A stretch of DNA of 64,000 nucleotides from Lepidodermella squamata (lineage: Eukaryota > Gastrotricha). The position numbers and the translations under genes are program-made. Positions 33,547 through 44,401 of this stretch are shown piece after piece. Each line of letters begins with the position of its first letter. Positions within the stretch are counted from its first letter, which is position 1. The stretch lies in contig JBLDXI010000030.1 of NCBI GenBank assembly GCA_047495785.1, positions 930,001 through 994,000 of the forward strand. The letters are read 5' to 3'. Below the pieces are notes generated by a model. The model made no database searches. It saw only the letters and a program-made list of their open reading frames with translations, and was not told where the DNA came from.

Positions 33547-34827
33547 ATGAAGCTTTCATCGATCATCGCTGTTGCTCTGTACCTACATGCAGCAAAGTGT
33601 GATGGCAGCATTTCTGGTTCAATGCGGGAAGACCTTCTCCAGGCTTTCCCTGAAGTCAACGCTCCGAATTTCCCCGTTGATAACATGGCAACGTGCGGGT
33701 CGAAGCTGAATATCACTATTACGTTTTTATTCTTGAATTTGGTAGGCAGAAACGAGGTCGAAAAAACGTAAATACACATTATGCAAAACCTAAAACCTAG
33801 AATTGCAAAATGTATTCATTCCACATAACAGGCTTGCAGTGTATGGCGTAACTCGATTCGACTGGCCCTACAATTGCGGAAAGCCGTTCGAATGTTCTAT
33901 ATTTCGAAACGAATTCGCGAATAAAAGCTGCGAAGAGAATCGCGTTTCAGTCAATATTCCCAGGCCGTTGGGGAAACCGGACGAAAACCCTGTTTGGTAC
34001 CCTCAGATGATACACGAAAACGGTTTCTCGACGAGCCGCCCATTCGAAGGGTAAGTAAAAACTGATGCTTCCAGGGTTTTTAAAAAGCCAAGTAATTTAG
34101 AATGACATCGGCGGCAAGCTTAATTTCCTTTTCGGATCGGCGTCTATACGGGTTCATTGTAGCTCCAGGGACTATCACGTCCATTTGCGATACAAAATTT
34201 GCAAAATTTCCCTTCGACCTTTTTGATTGTTCGATGCTCCTCACGTTATTGGATTTTAATGAATTTTCAAATATTCTCTTGGACGACCCAGATGTGGTCC
34301 CGGGCTTTGTATCAGACAGTGACATATGGGTTTTACAGAGCGTAACCATGAGTCAGGATTACATCTATCAACAGGAAGGATTCACCACCGCAACGACGTC
34401 GATCCGATTTGTTTTCAATCGGAAACCAGGCTACTACGTCTTTACGGTGTTTGTGCCAACATACGGCTTGTTCATCACGCAGCTTCTATGCTTGGTTTTG
34501 CCCCCTGAAATGCCTGATAGACCTGCCTTCAGCATGACTGTCGTATTGGCCAACTCCGTTACTCTCGGCTTTTTGATCACTCAAGTCCCTGTTACGTCAG
34601 AAATCATATACGTTGTAATTGGAATTCTGATGAAATACATCACTGGACTGGTTATGACAGCCTACATGCTGGTAGCTTGCTACTACGCCCAAACGCCTGG
34701 CAAACTGATGAATGTCTGGAAATTGCGAATGACTGCTGTTCGGTACTTCGACCTAGCTCTTACAATACTTGTTGTTTTCGCCACGACATTAGTTGATATC
34801 ATCACGTTTTTGATGATGACTGCTTAA
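33547..34827 (+). CDS. Cys-loop receptor subunit A7 (subfamily A, 388 aa)
   Basis: Exons are 33547-33767 (221 nt), 33832-34050 (219 nt) and 34101-34827 (727 nt), with introns of 64 and 50 bp. The signal peptide is MKLSSIIAVALYLHAAKC. Exon 2 has WPYNCGKPFEC, SCEENR and NPVWYP. Exon 3 has CDTKFAKFPFDLFDC (13 between) and M1 to M4 with PDRPAFSMTVVLAN at M2. One SPNLP of other members is APNFP here. The frame is intact. It lies tail to tail with A8, 442 bp away. That gap (34828-35268) has no gene. Closest relatives are A1, A5 and psiA3. Confidence 0.9.
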
Positions 34828-35268
34828 ATCGGAAGTCACATCGGATGGCATACGACGATTTCACGGCTACATGAATTCGATGATTTCTCAATTATTTTCT
34901 CAATAATTTATTCTTTGAAGTACTTATTCGTTATTCTCCTTCAATTTAAGTGGAACGAATTAGGTCATTTTTATTACCAAATCAATTTTCATATTTAAAT
35001 TCAATGGATTTCCCCATCAACTATCAAAGGCTGCAGGCCGACATAGCTGATTCTTTTAAATCAAAATCTGTTCGCCTTGGAAAATGTTTCAATATTGTAC
35101 ATATATAAACAATGATCTACTCTTATCTTTCTCGAGACGTGCTGCTCACTTTCATCTGCTTGATCGCCCCCATGTGCTGGATGAAACGATTACCTATCCC
35201 TGTTAATTCAAGTACGCTATTGTATTTTCGAACTTGAAATAAAATTTCCCGACAAATTTCTAATAAAG

Positions 35269-36923
35269 TCAAGAAGCCATCAAACAGAAAAGCACGATGT
35301 CTGCTATGGTAACAGTCAGAGTAGTAACAGTTGTTACGATGATGTCACTGCAGCGGATAGCCGTCACTTCAAAACGCCAGATTTTGATTGCTTTCATCTC
35401 TTTTTGGGCCAGGTTGCAAGTGATCAACATATGCACAGACAGGGCCATGCCTATAATATATTTCATGGTGATCCCAACAACGATGTAGATGACTTCCGAG
35501 GTTTGAGGAACTTGAGAAGCCAACAAGCCAAGGGTAACAGAGTTGGCTAAAACCACTGTCATGCTGAAGGCTGGTCTATCAGGCATTTCTGGTGGCATAA
35601 GCATGCAAAACAGCTGGGTTACGAACAATCCATAAGTTGGTACGAAAACTGTTGCAGCTAGGTATACAGGCTTCCTTCGAAATTTAAAGCCTATCTCAAT
35701 ATCAACAGCTGAATGGCCGTCATTCGTTGCAAATTCGCTGACGTTCGTTGAGTAATTCTCTATAATCCATATATCACTCGAATCTAGGAAGTCTTCGTCA
35801 ATTTTGATGTCTTCGATGGAATAGTTTATCAGTTCAGCTTTATCGATAGCCGTGAAAGCCATCGAGCATTCGAAGGTGTCAAACGGGAACTTCGCAAATT
35901 TTGTCTTGCAGAGCGAAGTTATTGTACCAGACGCTAACATGAACCCATATAGAGCATTATTCTCTTTCAAGATCACTTCCGTGTTTTTCGCCATCCTAGA
36001 GAAATCGGTAGAAATAATGACAAACCGAAAAAGGCTAGATTCTATTTATAGAGCAGCGGTTCCCAGACTTTTTGTCTCGTATTGGTGTCCTCCGAAAATG
36101 GCTCATAGAAACCTTGGTAAAATTACAGAAATTTTGTTTGGGATTTTGTGCTTCGATTTTTGATGTTTGTACGTTTGTCATTTTGAGGCCCATATAGAAC
36201 ATACGTGTCCTACAAAACACTTGAAAGATGGCTTAGTACACGAGTGTTCCATAGGAAACAGTTTGGGAAACGCTGTTATAGATTATAGAGTTAAGATTTT
36301 GTTTTAGTATTAGGGTTGGGGGTAGAATTAGGGTTGATGTTGATACCTATCGAGTGTTTGATGGATTAATTCCATGTTTATAATTTAAAATATGGAAATT
36401 GGGGCGCAGGTTTTTACCCTTCGAATGGCCGGCTGTTATCATAGCCGTTATTATGATCCAATGTCGGATACCAAGCAGGTGACTCATCTGGTTTGCCCAG
36501 TGGCAGTGGAAAGTTGATAAGTAACCGATTTGCCTCGCAAGCCTTCATTGTTACCTCATTGGTAAAAAGTGAACAGTTGAACGGTACACCGCAGTTGTAC
36601 GGCCATAGAAAACGATAGAATGCATGCATGGCCAAGCTGTTTGCAAAAGTTTAGCGGAAAATCATTCGTAAATGTTAGTGGAGAAGTTTAATTCACGTTT
36701 TATCGGTATCGACTATCCCGACGAATCGAGTTAACCAAACACGAATGGATATGTTCAGCTGAGCCCCGCACGTAGTCATGCTATCTACGGGCAAATTCGG
36801 CGATTTGACATCTGGGAACGTCTTCAGAATGTCATCGCGAATAGTATCTGCCACCGAGCTTTCGCCTTCGGTGCCAACGGCATGCAGCACTGCTAAAGCT
36901 AAGAGAAACACGCGAAAGGCCAT
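35269..36923 (-). CDS. Cys-loop receptor subunit A8 (subfamily A, 390 aa)
   Basis: Exons are 36923-36697 (227 nt), 36636-36418 (219 nt) and 35995-35269 (727 nt). Intron 1 is 60 bp and intron 2 is 422 bp, containing some TTAGGG-like phrases near 36310. The leader is MAFRVFLLALAVLHAVG. Exon 2 has WPYNCGVPFNC and SPAWYP, with Ala where others have Val. The Cys-loop is CKTKFAKFPFDTFEC. It is very close to A6, differing mainly in the extracellular part and M4. Intact. Confidence 0.9.
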
Positions 36924-37027
36924 TATTGTGAGTAAAGGTGGCTTCTCGCTTCAACATTTGTGCTTCTCGTGATAATAAAATATTCAGGAAAATCAATGAA
37001 ATGTCGATGACAACAAGGCTTTCTAGC

Positions 37028-37053
37028 TTTTAATTATGAATGATGTCATGATT
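37028..37053 (-). promoter_or_regulatory. conserved block 105 nt upstream of A8
   Basis: The coding strand reads ATGACATCATTCATAATTAA, almost the same as upstream of A9 (42431-42456) and related to 30620-30645. Confidence 0.45.
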
Positions 37054-37244
37054 ACAGACTAGTCTACAGGATTTTTACCACGGGTTTCTAGCCCTTGCGT
37101 ATCTCTCAGCTGGGAATCATCGAGCGATTCGAGGCCAGGCTGCATCCTGACTTCTTCAATTGGCTCATGCGCGTTTTAAATCATCCACCGTTTGAGTTTC
37201 ACGCAATTGAGTTCAATTTTGATTTAGTCAGAAGGTTTCGAATA

Positions 37245-37666
37245 CTGTATTTCTACTAATTTTCGGTGGTCACTAATTTTCGGTTTTGGAGATTTCGGAC
37301 CTGTACTTTTAATTTCGGTGGATTTGAATTCGGTTTGAGAGTAGATCCTGAGAAAAAATTCGAAATTAGTCGCTTAAAAATTGATTTCAGTGCTTCGATT
37401 TCGTGTTTTTACACGCTATGAGGAGATACTCACTGCTTTAGCAGCGTCAATATCTGCTGCTTCCAATATCCTTACTACCTAAAATTGCAGCTAACACAAT
37501 TTTGGCACATTTTACCCTACTTTACCATGATAAAGCTGTATTGTAGAAAATAACTCTAAATTGGCCGAATTTATTTTCGGTGATTTTGAATTCGGTGTTT
37601 CCTCAAAAACACCGAATTCAAAGATCAAATCGAATTAGTGACAACCGAAAATTAGTAGATATACAG
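37245..37666. mobile_element. 422-bp TA-flanked inverted-repeat element (MITE-like)
   Basis: The left end CTGTATTTCTACTAATTTTC matches the reverse complement of the right end (CTGTATATCTACTAATTTTC) and continues GGTKGTCACTAATT. TA stands on both sides (37243-37244 and 37667-37668). No coding capacity. Confidence 0.8.
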
Positions 37667-37802
37667 TAGTTAATGGGACTCCATGCTAGATTGCGTTGCC
37701 AGTTAACTTTCTTAACTAAGGTCACCGATGACGCAACGTCTTGGCCGAGACGAAACGTATACGTCAGACTAGCCATATTGATTATAGACTACAGGCTCAA
37801 TA

Positions 37803-38234
37803 GACAACTCTATACAGATCGGAAAGTGACGATCTTCCTATAGTAAGTAAATGCACACCAAAATTTGAAAAATTGGGCACGCGACCTTTATTTTTATTCA
37901 CACATCGCCCTATCCGCCGAAAAATTCCGAGAAAAACACTATTATCTTATTTGATTTTTGCTTAAAACTATTTTTTGAGTTTTGCGAAATTGTCATGTAC
38001 GCGTGATAATACTCTTCTAAAAAATAGCTTTGCTGCTTTTTGCATGCACTTCTGCATTTTTTTGGTATTTGCAGGAAATGATACTTTTTTAGAAAATAAT
38101 TCAAAATCGAAAATATGACAATGGGCGGATAGGGCGATGAATAAAAATAAGGTCGCGTGCCCGCTTTTTCTCGTTTTGGTGTGAATTTATTTACTATGGG
38201 AAGATCGTTACTTTCAATTCTGTGTAGGGTTGTC
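37803..38234. mobile_element. 432-bp TA-flanked foldback element (MITE-like)
   Basis: Long imperfect inverted repeats of about 120 bp: GACAACTCTATACAGATC with the reverse complement of the right end, then ACGATCTTCCYATAGTAA, CACACCAAAA, GGGCACGCGACCTT and CGCCCTATCCGCC on both arms. TA flanks each end. No coding capacity. It lies only 137 bp from the previous element. Confidence 0.8.
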
Positions 38235-38855
38235 TATGAGAATAATATATTAAATTTGTACAGGTTGCTCGATCTTAAGCAATCCATAGCGATATCCAAA
38301 GGTTCATTTTGGCTGGCACGTACGAAGCTGATGGAGAGAGTTGTGCTGTCATCCAAAACGACACAAAATCGATCATGTTTGCTTGCACCTGGGAAATCGA
38401 TTGCAAACTCTGTCAACGATCGACTTCGACGAAAATTTAATACTGTCGTATTTTAATCTGAAACCCGGAAAATATTTCGAGCCAAGGCAGTCAGGCTGCC
38501 TTACAATCGGCATTTAAATCGTAATATAAAAGTCTCAGGAGGACGTGAAATGAAATGTAATAATAAATCTCTGTTTAGCACATTTACTCAAGTGCGCAAC
38601 TTACTCAAGTGAGCCGGCTCAACGGAGACATATCACGTATTTATTCTTGGAAGTTTGAATGACAATTGCATGCGTTTAGAAGCCACAGAACTATCTGATG
38701 CCAAACTGAAAGCTACAAAACGTTTAAGGAAAAGCGTGCTAGAAATAAAAATTGATGGTTTCTAAAGAAGTTCGAAGAAGTGGCGTAATTAAGAAGCTGT
38801 CAACGATTGGAATATAATCAAACATGAAGACCTTGTAGAGTGTAGAGAACATTCG
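38235..38855. other. 3' flank of B4, no gene
   Basis: It shares blocks such as GGAGGACGTGAAATGAA with the 3' flanks of B1 (near 5596) and B3 (near 26068). No gene is seen. Confidence 0.45.
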
Positions 38856-40025
38856 TCAAGATAACATTCGTGAAAAAAGAATTGCGTCCATGGTCATTAC
38901 AACTAGGCCTGCTATAATGGCCACCGTCAGGTCCAGAAGCCGATTAATTGGAATTTTCAATGATTTATGAAGCTTGAAAACTCGAGATTTCACAGAATTG
39001 GAAATACTAGGGCTGAAGCAAGTATACGCTGTGATTAAAACTGCTACAATGAATTTTGCGGCTACCATATAGACAATGTAGACGTGAGCCGATGTTGTTG
39101 GCATCATGCCGAAAATCAAGGTAAGAAATACAACGTACGACAACACGACCGTCACGCAAAATGATGATTGGTCCCTATTTATAGGCTCTGCTATCAGAGA
39201 AAGGACTTGAAGGATGAAAAGCGTGATAGTTGGGACGAAGATGTTGCAGACGTAGTAACCACTTTTGCGGCGAAATCGAATCGTCATATTGATTCGGCTA
39301 ACACTAAATGCCCCTTTTGCCTGAACACAAGCATAGCTGCTGTACTCGAGTGGCTCGACAACTGACCATATGTCAGTATCAACGATGAAAGTATCTCGGG
39401 CGGAGACATCGATATCAAAGGATTGAAGGTGGAGCTTCACGTCTCGCAGCAAATCAGCGGATTCGAAAACTAGTGTGCAGGCTTGCGTATCGAACGGGAA
39501 TTTGCGGTAGCTGAAATCAGTGCACGAGACGTCGAATCTGTCGAAAATGTAGTAACCCATTTCGTTCGATGCGGAAAGTGGAAAGATCGAGACGCGGTCG
39601 CCTATTTTTCGATTGAAAACAGGAGATTCACTCGCAGTCAAATGATAAATCGCTGGAGTCCAAATATCTAACGCAGGGACCATGAAGAAGAGCCAGGGGA
39701 GATTAAGTATCTTGCACTCGTTTTCGGATAGCAAATCCGTACATTTTGGGGTTTCGCATGGTAAACCCCAATCCATAGCCAAAGATGCGACTAAAGACAG
39801 CTTTTGCTCCACGTCGTCAATTCCGACAAACCGATGGAGGGCCATGGTGATGTTGACGACAATCGGACGGCTGCCGTTGAAATATAACGCTTGATCCAAC
39901 GTCAAGCTTTCGGACCGAACTGCCGGACAAAATTTAGCGAATCTGGTCTGAAACTGTTCAGCTGTCGACAATGAAGCCCCTGGCGTGTGCTTAGCCACAA
40001 TCAGAAAGAGTAAAAGCAATTTCAT
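38856..40025 (-). CDS. Cys-loop receptor subunit B4 (subfamily B, intronless, 389 aa)
   Basis: One intact frame with the leader MKLLLLFLIVAKHTPGAS, CPAVRS, HRFVGIDDVEQ, PCETPKC, DIWTPAIYHL, the Cys-loop CTDFSYRKFPFDTQAC (14 residues between), NMTIRFRRKSGYYVCNIFVP entering M1, NRDQSSFCVTVVLSY at M2, M3, a linker of about 25 residues, and M4 NRLLDLTVAIIAGLVVM. Like B1 it has Asp at -1'. It is the best-preserved B gene in the left array apart from B1. It lies upstream of A8, in the standard A(-)/B(-) order. Confidence 0.92.
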   Translation of the reverse strand: MKLLLLFLIVAKHTPGASLSTAEQFQTRFAKFCPAVRSESLTLDQALYFNGSRPIVVNITMALHRFVGIDDVEQKLSLVASLAMDWGLPCETPKCTDLLSENECKILNLPWLFFMVPALDIWTPAIYHLTASESPVFNRKIGDRVSIFPLSASNEMGYYIFDRFDVSCTDFSYRKFPFDTQACTLVFESADLLRDVKLHLQSFDIDVSARDTFIVDTDIWSVVEPLEYSSYACVQAKGAFSVSRINMTIRFRRKSGYYVCNIFVPTITLFILQVLSLIAEPINRDQSSFCVTVVLSYVVFLTLIFGMMPTTSAHVYIVYMVAAKFIVAVLITAYTCFSPSISNSVKSRVFKLHKSLKIPINRLLDLTVAIIAGLVVMTMDAILFSRMLS

Positions 40026-40312
40026 GACGGTTTTAGCTTTCGATTAGAATGCAGTCTCTGCTGAACTCTCGCCCAGTAAAACTCTAGAGTCACGTCAAAT
40101 TTCCTGTTAAACGTTTGCATGCCTCCTCGGATATCAAGCGAATCGATGGCATTGTGAACAATTTTATTCTCACATTTCTATCACCACAGTGCTTAGCCTT
40201 TGATCTTTGAACTACCTATTGCCAGTAACTTGTTTTTATTCGAATATGTTCAAATGGTTACCAATGCCAAGTGAGAGAAAATTTCAGAATGAATCAACGT
40301 AAATATTTGATA

Positions 40313-40352
40313 ACCCAAGAATCAAATCTCCGATTTATCCGTGCATTTTTGC
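40313..40352 (+). promoter_or_regulatory. relic of the plus-strand A-gene upstream block without a gene
   Basis: CCCAAGAATCAAATCTCCGA, then TTTATCCGTGCAT, matches the block before A7 (33424 onward) and A5. No exon 1 follows before A9's 3' end at 40557. The position is where a plus-strand A gene would stand in this module. Confidence 0.5.
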
Positions 40353-40556
40353 GTACTCAGCCGCCTTACATTCAGCATTCACTGTGCATCTATCTGGCCA
40401 TATTAATCTATCAATGAAATCGGGCCAGTAACTAGCAAATCCGCTTGATTATGATGCAGTTCGATGAAAAGTATCCAATTATGAATATATATATATAGGT
40501 TATTGAGTTACAGGTTTGTTACGTATTGTTTTTTATTAGAAAATTTGCTAGTATAA

Positions 40557-42316
40557 TCAAGAGGCCATCAGACAAAAAAACACAATGTCTGCTATGGTAA
40601 CAGTCAGAGTAGCAACCGTCGTTACTATGATGTCACTGCAGCGGATAGCCGTTATTCCGAAACGCCACAGCTTGAGTGTTTTCACCTCTTTTTGCGCGAG
40701 ATTGCAAGTTACTAACATATACACCGTCAGGGCCATGCCTATAACATATTTCATAGCAATGCCAATAACGATGTAGATGACTTCCGAGGTCTGAGGAACC
40801 TGAGTTGCCAACAAGCCGAGGGTTACGGAATTGGCTAAAACCACGGTCATACTGAAGGCTGGCCTATCAGGCATTTCTGGGGGCATGAACATGCAGAACA
40901 GCTGTGTTGCGAACAATCCGTAAGTTGGTACGAAAACTGTTGCGGCGTAGTATATCGGCTTCCTGCGATATTTGAAGCCTAGCTCCATATACGCGGATGA
41001 ATAGCCGTCGTTCGTTGAGAATGTATCGACCAATGTCGTGTAATTCTGCAGCTCCCATATATCACTTGAATCGAGGAAATCATCGGTTACTTCTATGTTG
41101 TCGATAACATAGTTAACCAGTTCAGCTTTGTCAATTGATGAGAATTGCATCGAGCATTCAAATGTGTCGAACGGGAATTTCGCGAATTTCGCGTTGCAAA
41201 GCGAAGTAATTGTACCAGAAGCTAACATGAAACCGTAGAGACCATTGTTCTCTTTCATGATCACTTCCGTATTTTGCGTCATCCTGCAAAAATTGGTAAA
41301 CATTATGATGAACCGATTTCAGAAGTAGAATGCGGGCTACGTGTATGACCTGGGTTCTACGGTTAGTTTGAACTCGTTGTCATATTTTTTTGTTCGTTTT
41401 GGGGTTGGGTGTGGGTGTTGGGGGTGGGGAGAGGTTTCGTGTGGGTATTTTAAGCTCCGAATTCGTTTGACCAAAGGGTCCCTGTGGTTTTTTCGTTTTC
41501 TTGCCTGGATCTCTCGAGGTACGGTAGCCCCCTGATTTTACTGTTAGGATTAGGGTGGGTTTTAACACAAGATTTTTGAGTGAAGGACTTGGCTCTTGTT
41601 TTGAGATTAGGACTGAGGTTCTTAAAATGTACCCTCTAAATGGCAAGCTATCCAGGCAGATTCAGGCTCGGGTTAGGCTCAAGATCAGTCTTTAGGTATT
41701 ATGGTTTATGGTAGTATTGGTGTTAGGGTTGATACCAGAAGTTTCTTTAATCGACTGATCTCATGGTTCTGATAGGGTTAGGAGTTAGGAGGTTCGAGGT
41801 TTCCAAATGTACCCTGCAAACGGCCGGCTGTTGTCATAGCCATTGTTGTGGTCCAATGTCGGATACCAAACAGGAGCTTCATCTGGTTTGCCCAGTGGTA
41901 GTGGAACATCGATTAGCAACCGATTTGCCTCGCAAGCCCCCACTGTAACATCGCTACTGAAAATTGAGCAGTTGAACGGCTGACCGCAGTTGTAAGGCCA
42001 TAGAAATCTGTAGAATGCATGCATAGCCAACCTGTTTGCAAAAGTAAGGCGAATCATGGAATAATTGGTGAAGAAGCAAAATTCACGTTTTGTCAGTATC
42101 GACTATCCCGACGAATTTTGTGAACCAAACACGAAGAGATATGTTTAGCCGTGCACCGCATGTAGTCATGCTATCTACGGGCAAATTCGGCGATTTGACA
42201 TCTGGAAACGTCTTCAGTATGTCACTACGAATAATCTCCGCCACGGAGCTTTCGCCTTCAGTGCTAACTGAATGCAGCAGTGATGCAGCTAAAATTACTA
42301 ACCCTTGAAGGGTCAT
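40557..42316 (-). CDS. Cys-loop receptor subunit A9 (subfamily A, 391 aa)
   Basis: Exons are 42316-42087 (230 nt), 42031-41813 (219 nt) and 41283-40557 (727 nt). Intron 1 is 55 bp. Intron 2 is 529 bp, G-rich (41393-41450), and holds a fragment of the dispersed repeat (41462-41535). The leader is MTLQGLVILAASLLHSVS. Exon 2 has WPYNCGQPFNC and APVWYP and ends FAG rather than FEG. The Cys-loop is CNAKFAKFPFDTFEC (13 between). M1 to M4 are complete with PDRPAFSMTVVLAN at M2. Intact. Subclade of A6, A8 and A10. Confidence 0.9.
41462..41535 (+). repeat. dispersed repeat fragment inside A9 intron 2
   Basis: TTGACCAAAGGGTCCCTGTG, then GTTTTTTCGTTTTCTTGCC and GGTACGGTAGCCCCCTG, similar to the core at 50380-50515 read in reverse. 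Confidence 0.5.
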
Positions 42317-42430
42317 TATTTAAAATAAATAGGCGGCTTCTACCTGGGAGTGTGGCCACGCGTTCAATATGATGGAAAGATATTCAAACAAAATCAATGC
42401 CAGGCGAAGTGCAGCGTTGATTATTTTAGC

Positions 42431-42456
42431 GTTAATTATGAATGATGTCACGAATC
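42431..42456 (-). promoter_or_regulatory. conserved block 115 nt upstream of A9
   Basis: The coding strand has TGACATCATTCATAATTAA, identical over 19 bases to the block upstream of A8. Confidence 0.45.
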
Positions 42457-42876
42457 GGACTATAAGCATTACTAGGCAAGAAAAAATGAATTCCGGGTAT
42501 GCATCATTTATTATTACAATATATTTCAACCATCCGCATTCATGCGCCTGTGGCCTAATAATTCAGGGGGTTGAGTCTGCATGGTGCATATTTCATATTT
42601 AGCGGTGCAAAATTAATTATTCTCATAAGCATAAATTTCAGACTCTGGCAATTAAAAATGTTAATTGAATAATTTAATTAGAAAAATTCCCAATATTCGC
42701 CAATCACAGTACTGAAATATTTATGTGTAAAATTTGGGTATTAGTCCCAGGTTGCAAGGTAACTGGGGCCCCGAGACCTTGTGTTGGAAGGTACATTCAA
42801 ATGCCCGCTTACGGTAAGGCTCCGCGCGCGTTCCTATTGGCCAACTAACTTTCCACTCTCAAATGGCAAGGGCATA
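42457..42876. other. spacer upstream of A9
   Basis: AT-rich. No gene is recognised. Confidence 0.4.
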
Positions 42877-43281
42877 GAGAAAAAAAGTGACCAGAGTAAG
42901 CACTCCAGCTAAATTTTTATCTGCATTATTGAATCGAGTGCTTTCTCAAAACGGATATCTCCGTTTTCCACCAAATTGTGCATGCATATAGAAAGCGAGC
43001 TGCTCTTTCGCGTGGTGTAAGATTTGGGGTGGGAAACCCAACCGTTATTTCGATACAAAAACCTCTTTTTCACTATGGTTTCATTAATTTTGATGAGATC
43101 AAGACTGAGCAGCAATTGCGCATCTCAAATCTTATACCACGTGAAGGAGCAGCTCGCTTTCTATATGCATGCAAAATTTGGTGAAAAACGGAGATGTCCG
43201 TTTTGAGAAAGTCAACTTTGAATAAAAAAGAAGATTCTGAAATGTTAGCTTCAGCCCGCTTACTCTGGTCATTTTTTTCTC
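42877..43281. mobile_element. 405-bp TA-flanked foldback element (MITE-like)
   Basis: Arms of about 150 bp are nearly perfect inverted repeats: GAGAAAAAAAGTGACCAGAG at the left, its complement at the right, and GCATGCATATAGAAAGCGAG within both arms. TA flanks at 42875-42876 and 43282-43283. No coding capacity. Confidence 0.85.
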
Positions 43282-43679
43282 TATGGGCAAGGGTTTGAAT
43301 TTCATTTCGGCTCTTTCAACAAAATGAATCACATTAATTTCTCTATCTATTTAATATAGAAAAGCAAGCGCGCCTTGCAAATATTTCCTGGAGTGTTTGT
43401 GTAACGGTGACGGGTTCTCGCGATCAGGTGATCATGACAGACTTGTTTGATGTTAGCTGAAGATGTAGCAAAAACACGTTCGACGGTACGAAAATAGGCG
43501 TTTTATTTATAGGATATAGGATAACTACTTTTGTTCTCCAAAACGGAGGATGAATTAAGAGTACAGAATTAGGCCTTTTTATAGGCGGAATGGTATCAGG
43601 TTTTTGGCACGGCAATTGCTGGCACGCGCTAGACAGGAATAACAATTCGTGGCGTGACACGTTGTGCTATTTATTAAAG
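43282..43679. other. spacer, no gene
   Basis: Nothing is recognised. Confidence 0.35.
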
Positions 43680-44045
43680 GTGTCACCGCCACAGTTTGCA
43701 AGTTTCCGTACCTGCCGTATCGAATTTTTCTGTTCGGCGATAGGCGATTCGAAAGCGGTCAAATGATAGATCTTTGGCGTCCATATATCCAAAACTGGAA
43801 CCGGGAAAGAAAAATCGTCACAGTATGGAATCTTGCACTCTGTTTCAGACAATAAATCTGGTCATTTCGGAGTTTCACATGGCAGATCCATATCCATATA
43901 TGCAATCATTATGCAATTAAAGACAGCTTTTGCTCCACGTCGTCGATTCCCACAAATCGATGGAGAATCATCTTTACATCCACGACAACCGGACGGCTGT
44001 TGTTGGTATAAACCGATCAATCGAAAGCGAAAATTTAAATAAAAA
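43680..44045 (-). pseudogene. psiB5: truncated subfamily B receptor
   Basis: The minus strand matches residues of B6 around SSRPVVVDVKMILHRFVGID, then PCETPK, CKIPYCDD, FSFPVPVLDIWTPKIYHLTA and ESPI. It has frame changes and loses homology before the Cys-loop. The leader and all membrane helices are missing. It lies upstream of A9(-), completing the sixth A/B unit. It is closer to B6 (47581-48756) than to B1 or B4. Confidence 0.8.
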
Positions 44046-44401
44046 AATTTCAGAACATGCAAGCGAAGCGAGAGGTAAAACAGCCCTGGGTCTAATATAT
44101 ATCTTATTAGTGTTAATTTCTTTATATAAATTATTGCTTACAAACAAGCTCGCGCACCTATGAGCGCGCAACAGGCATCGGAAATAGCGGCACTTCTCAT
44201 AACTCCTAATTAGGCTGATTTTGCGTAGTGGTGAATCGTTTGGCATGTTGTTCACAGGCTGCTGCTGCCCACTTGATATCCGATCACGTGATGTTTATAT
44301 TCGAGATTCTGGTCACGTTGAAACCAGCTAATTCAGATTTGTAACGTACCTTGTCTGGAGATTGCAAATTCTCTTATCCACTTCGGGTCAGAGATTTTAG
44401 C
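44046..44401. other. spacer and presumed upstream region of the GPCR gene
   Basis: No gene is recognised. Confidence 0.35.
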
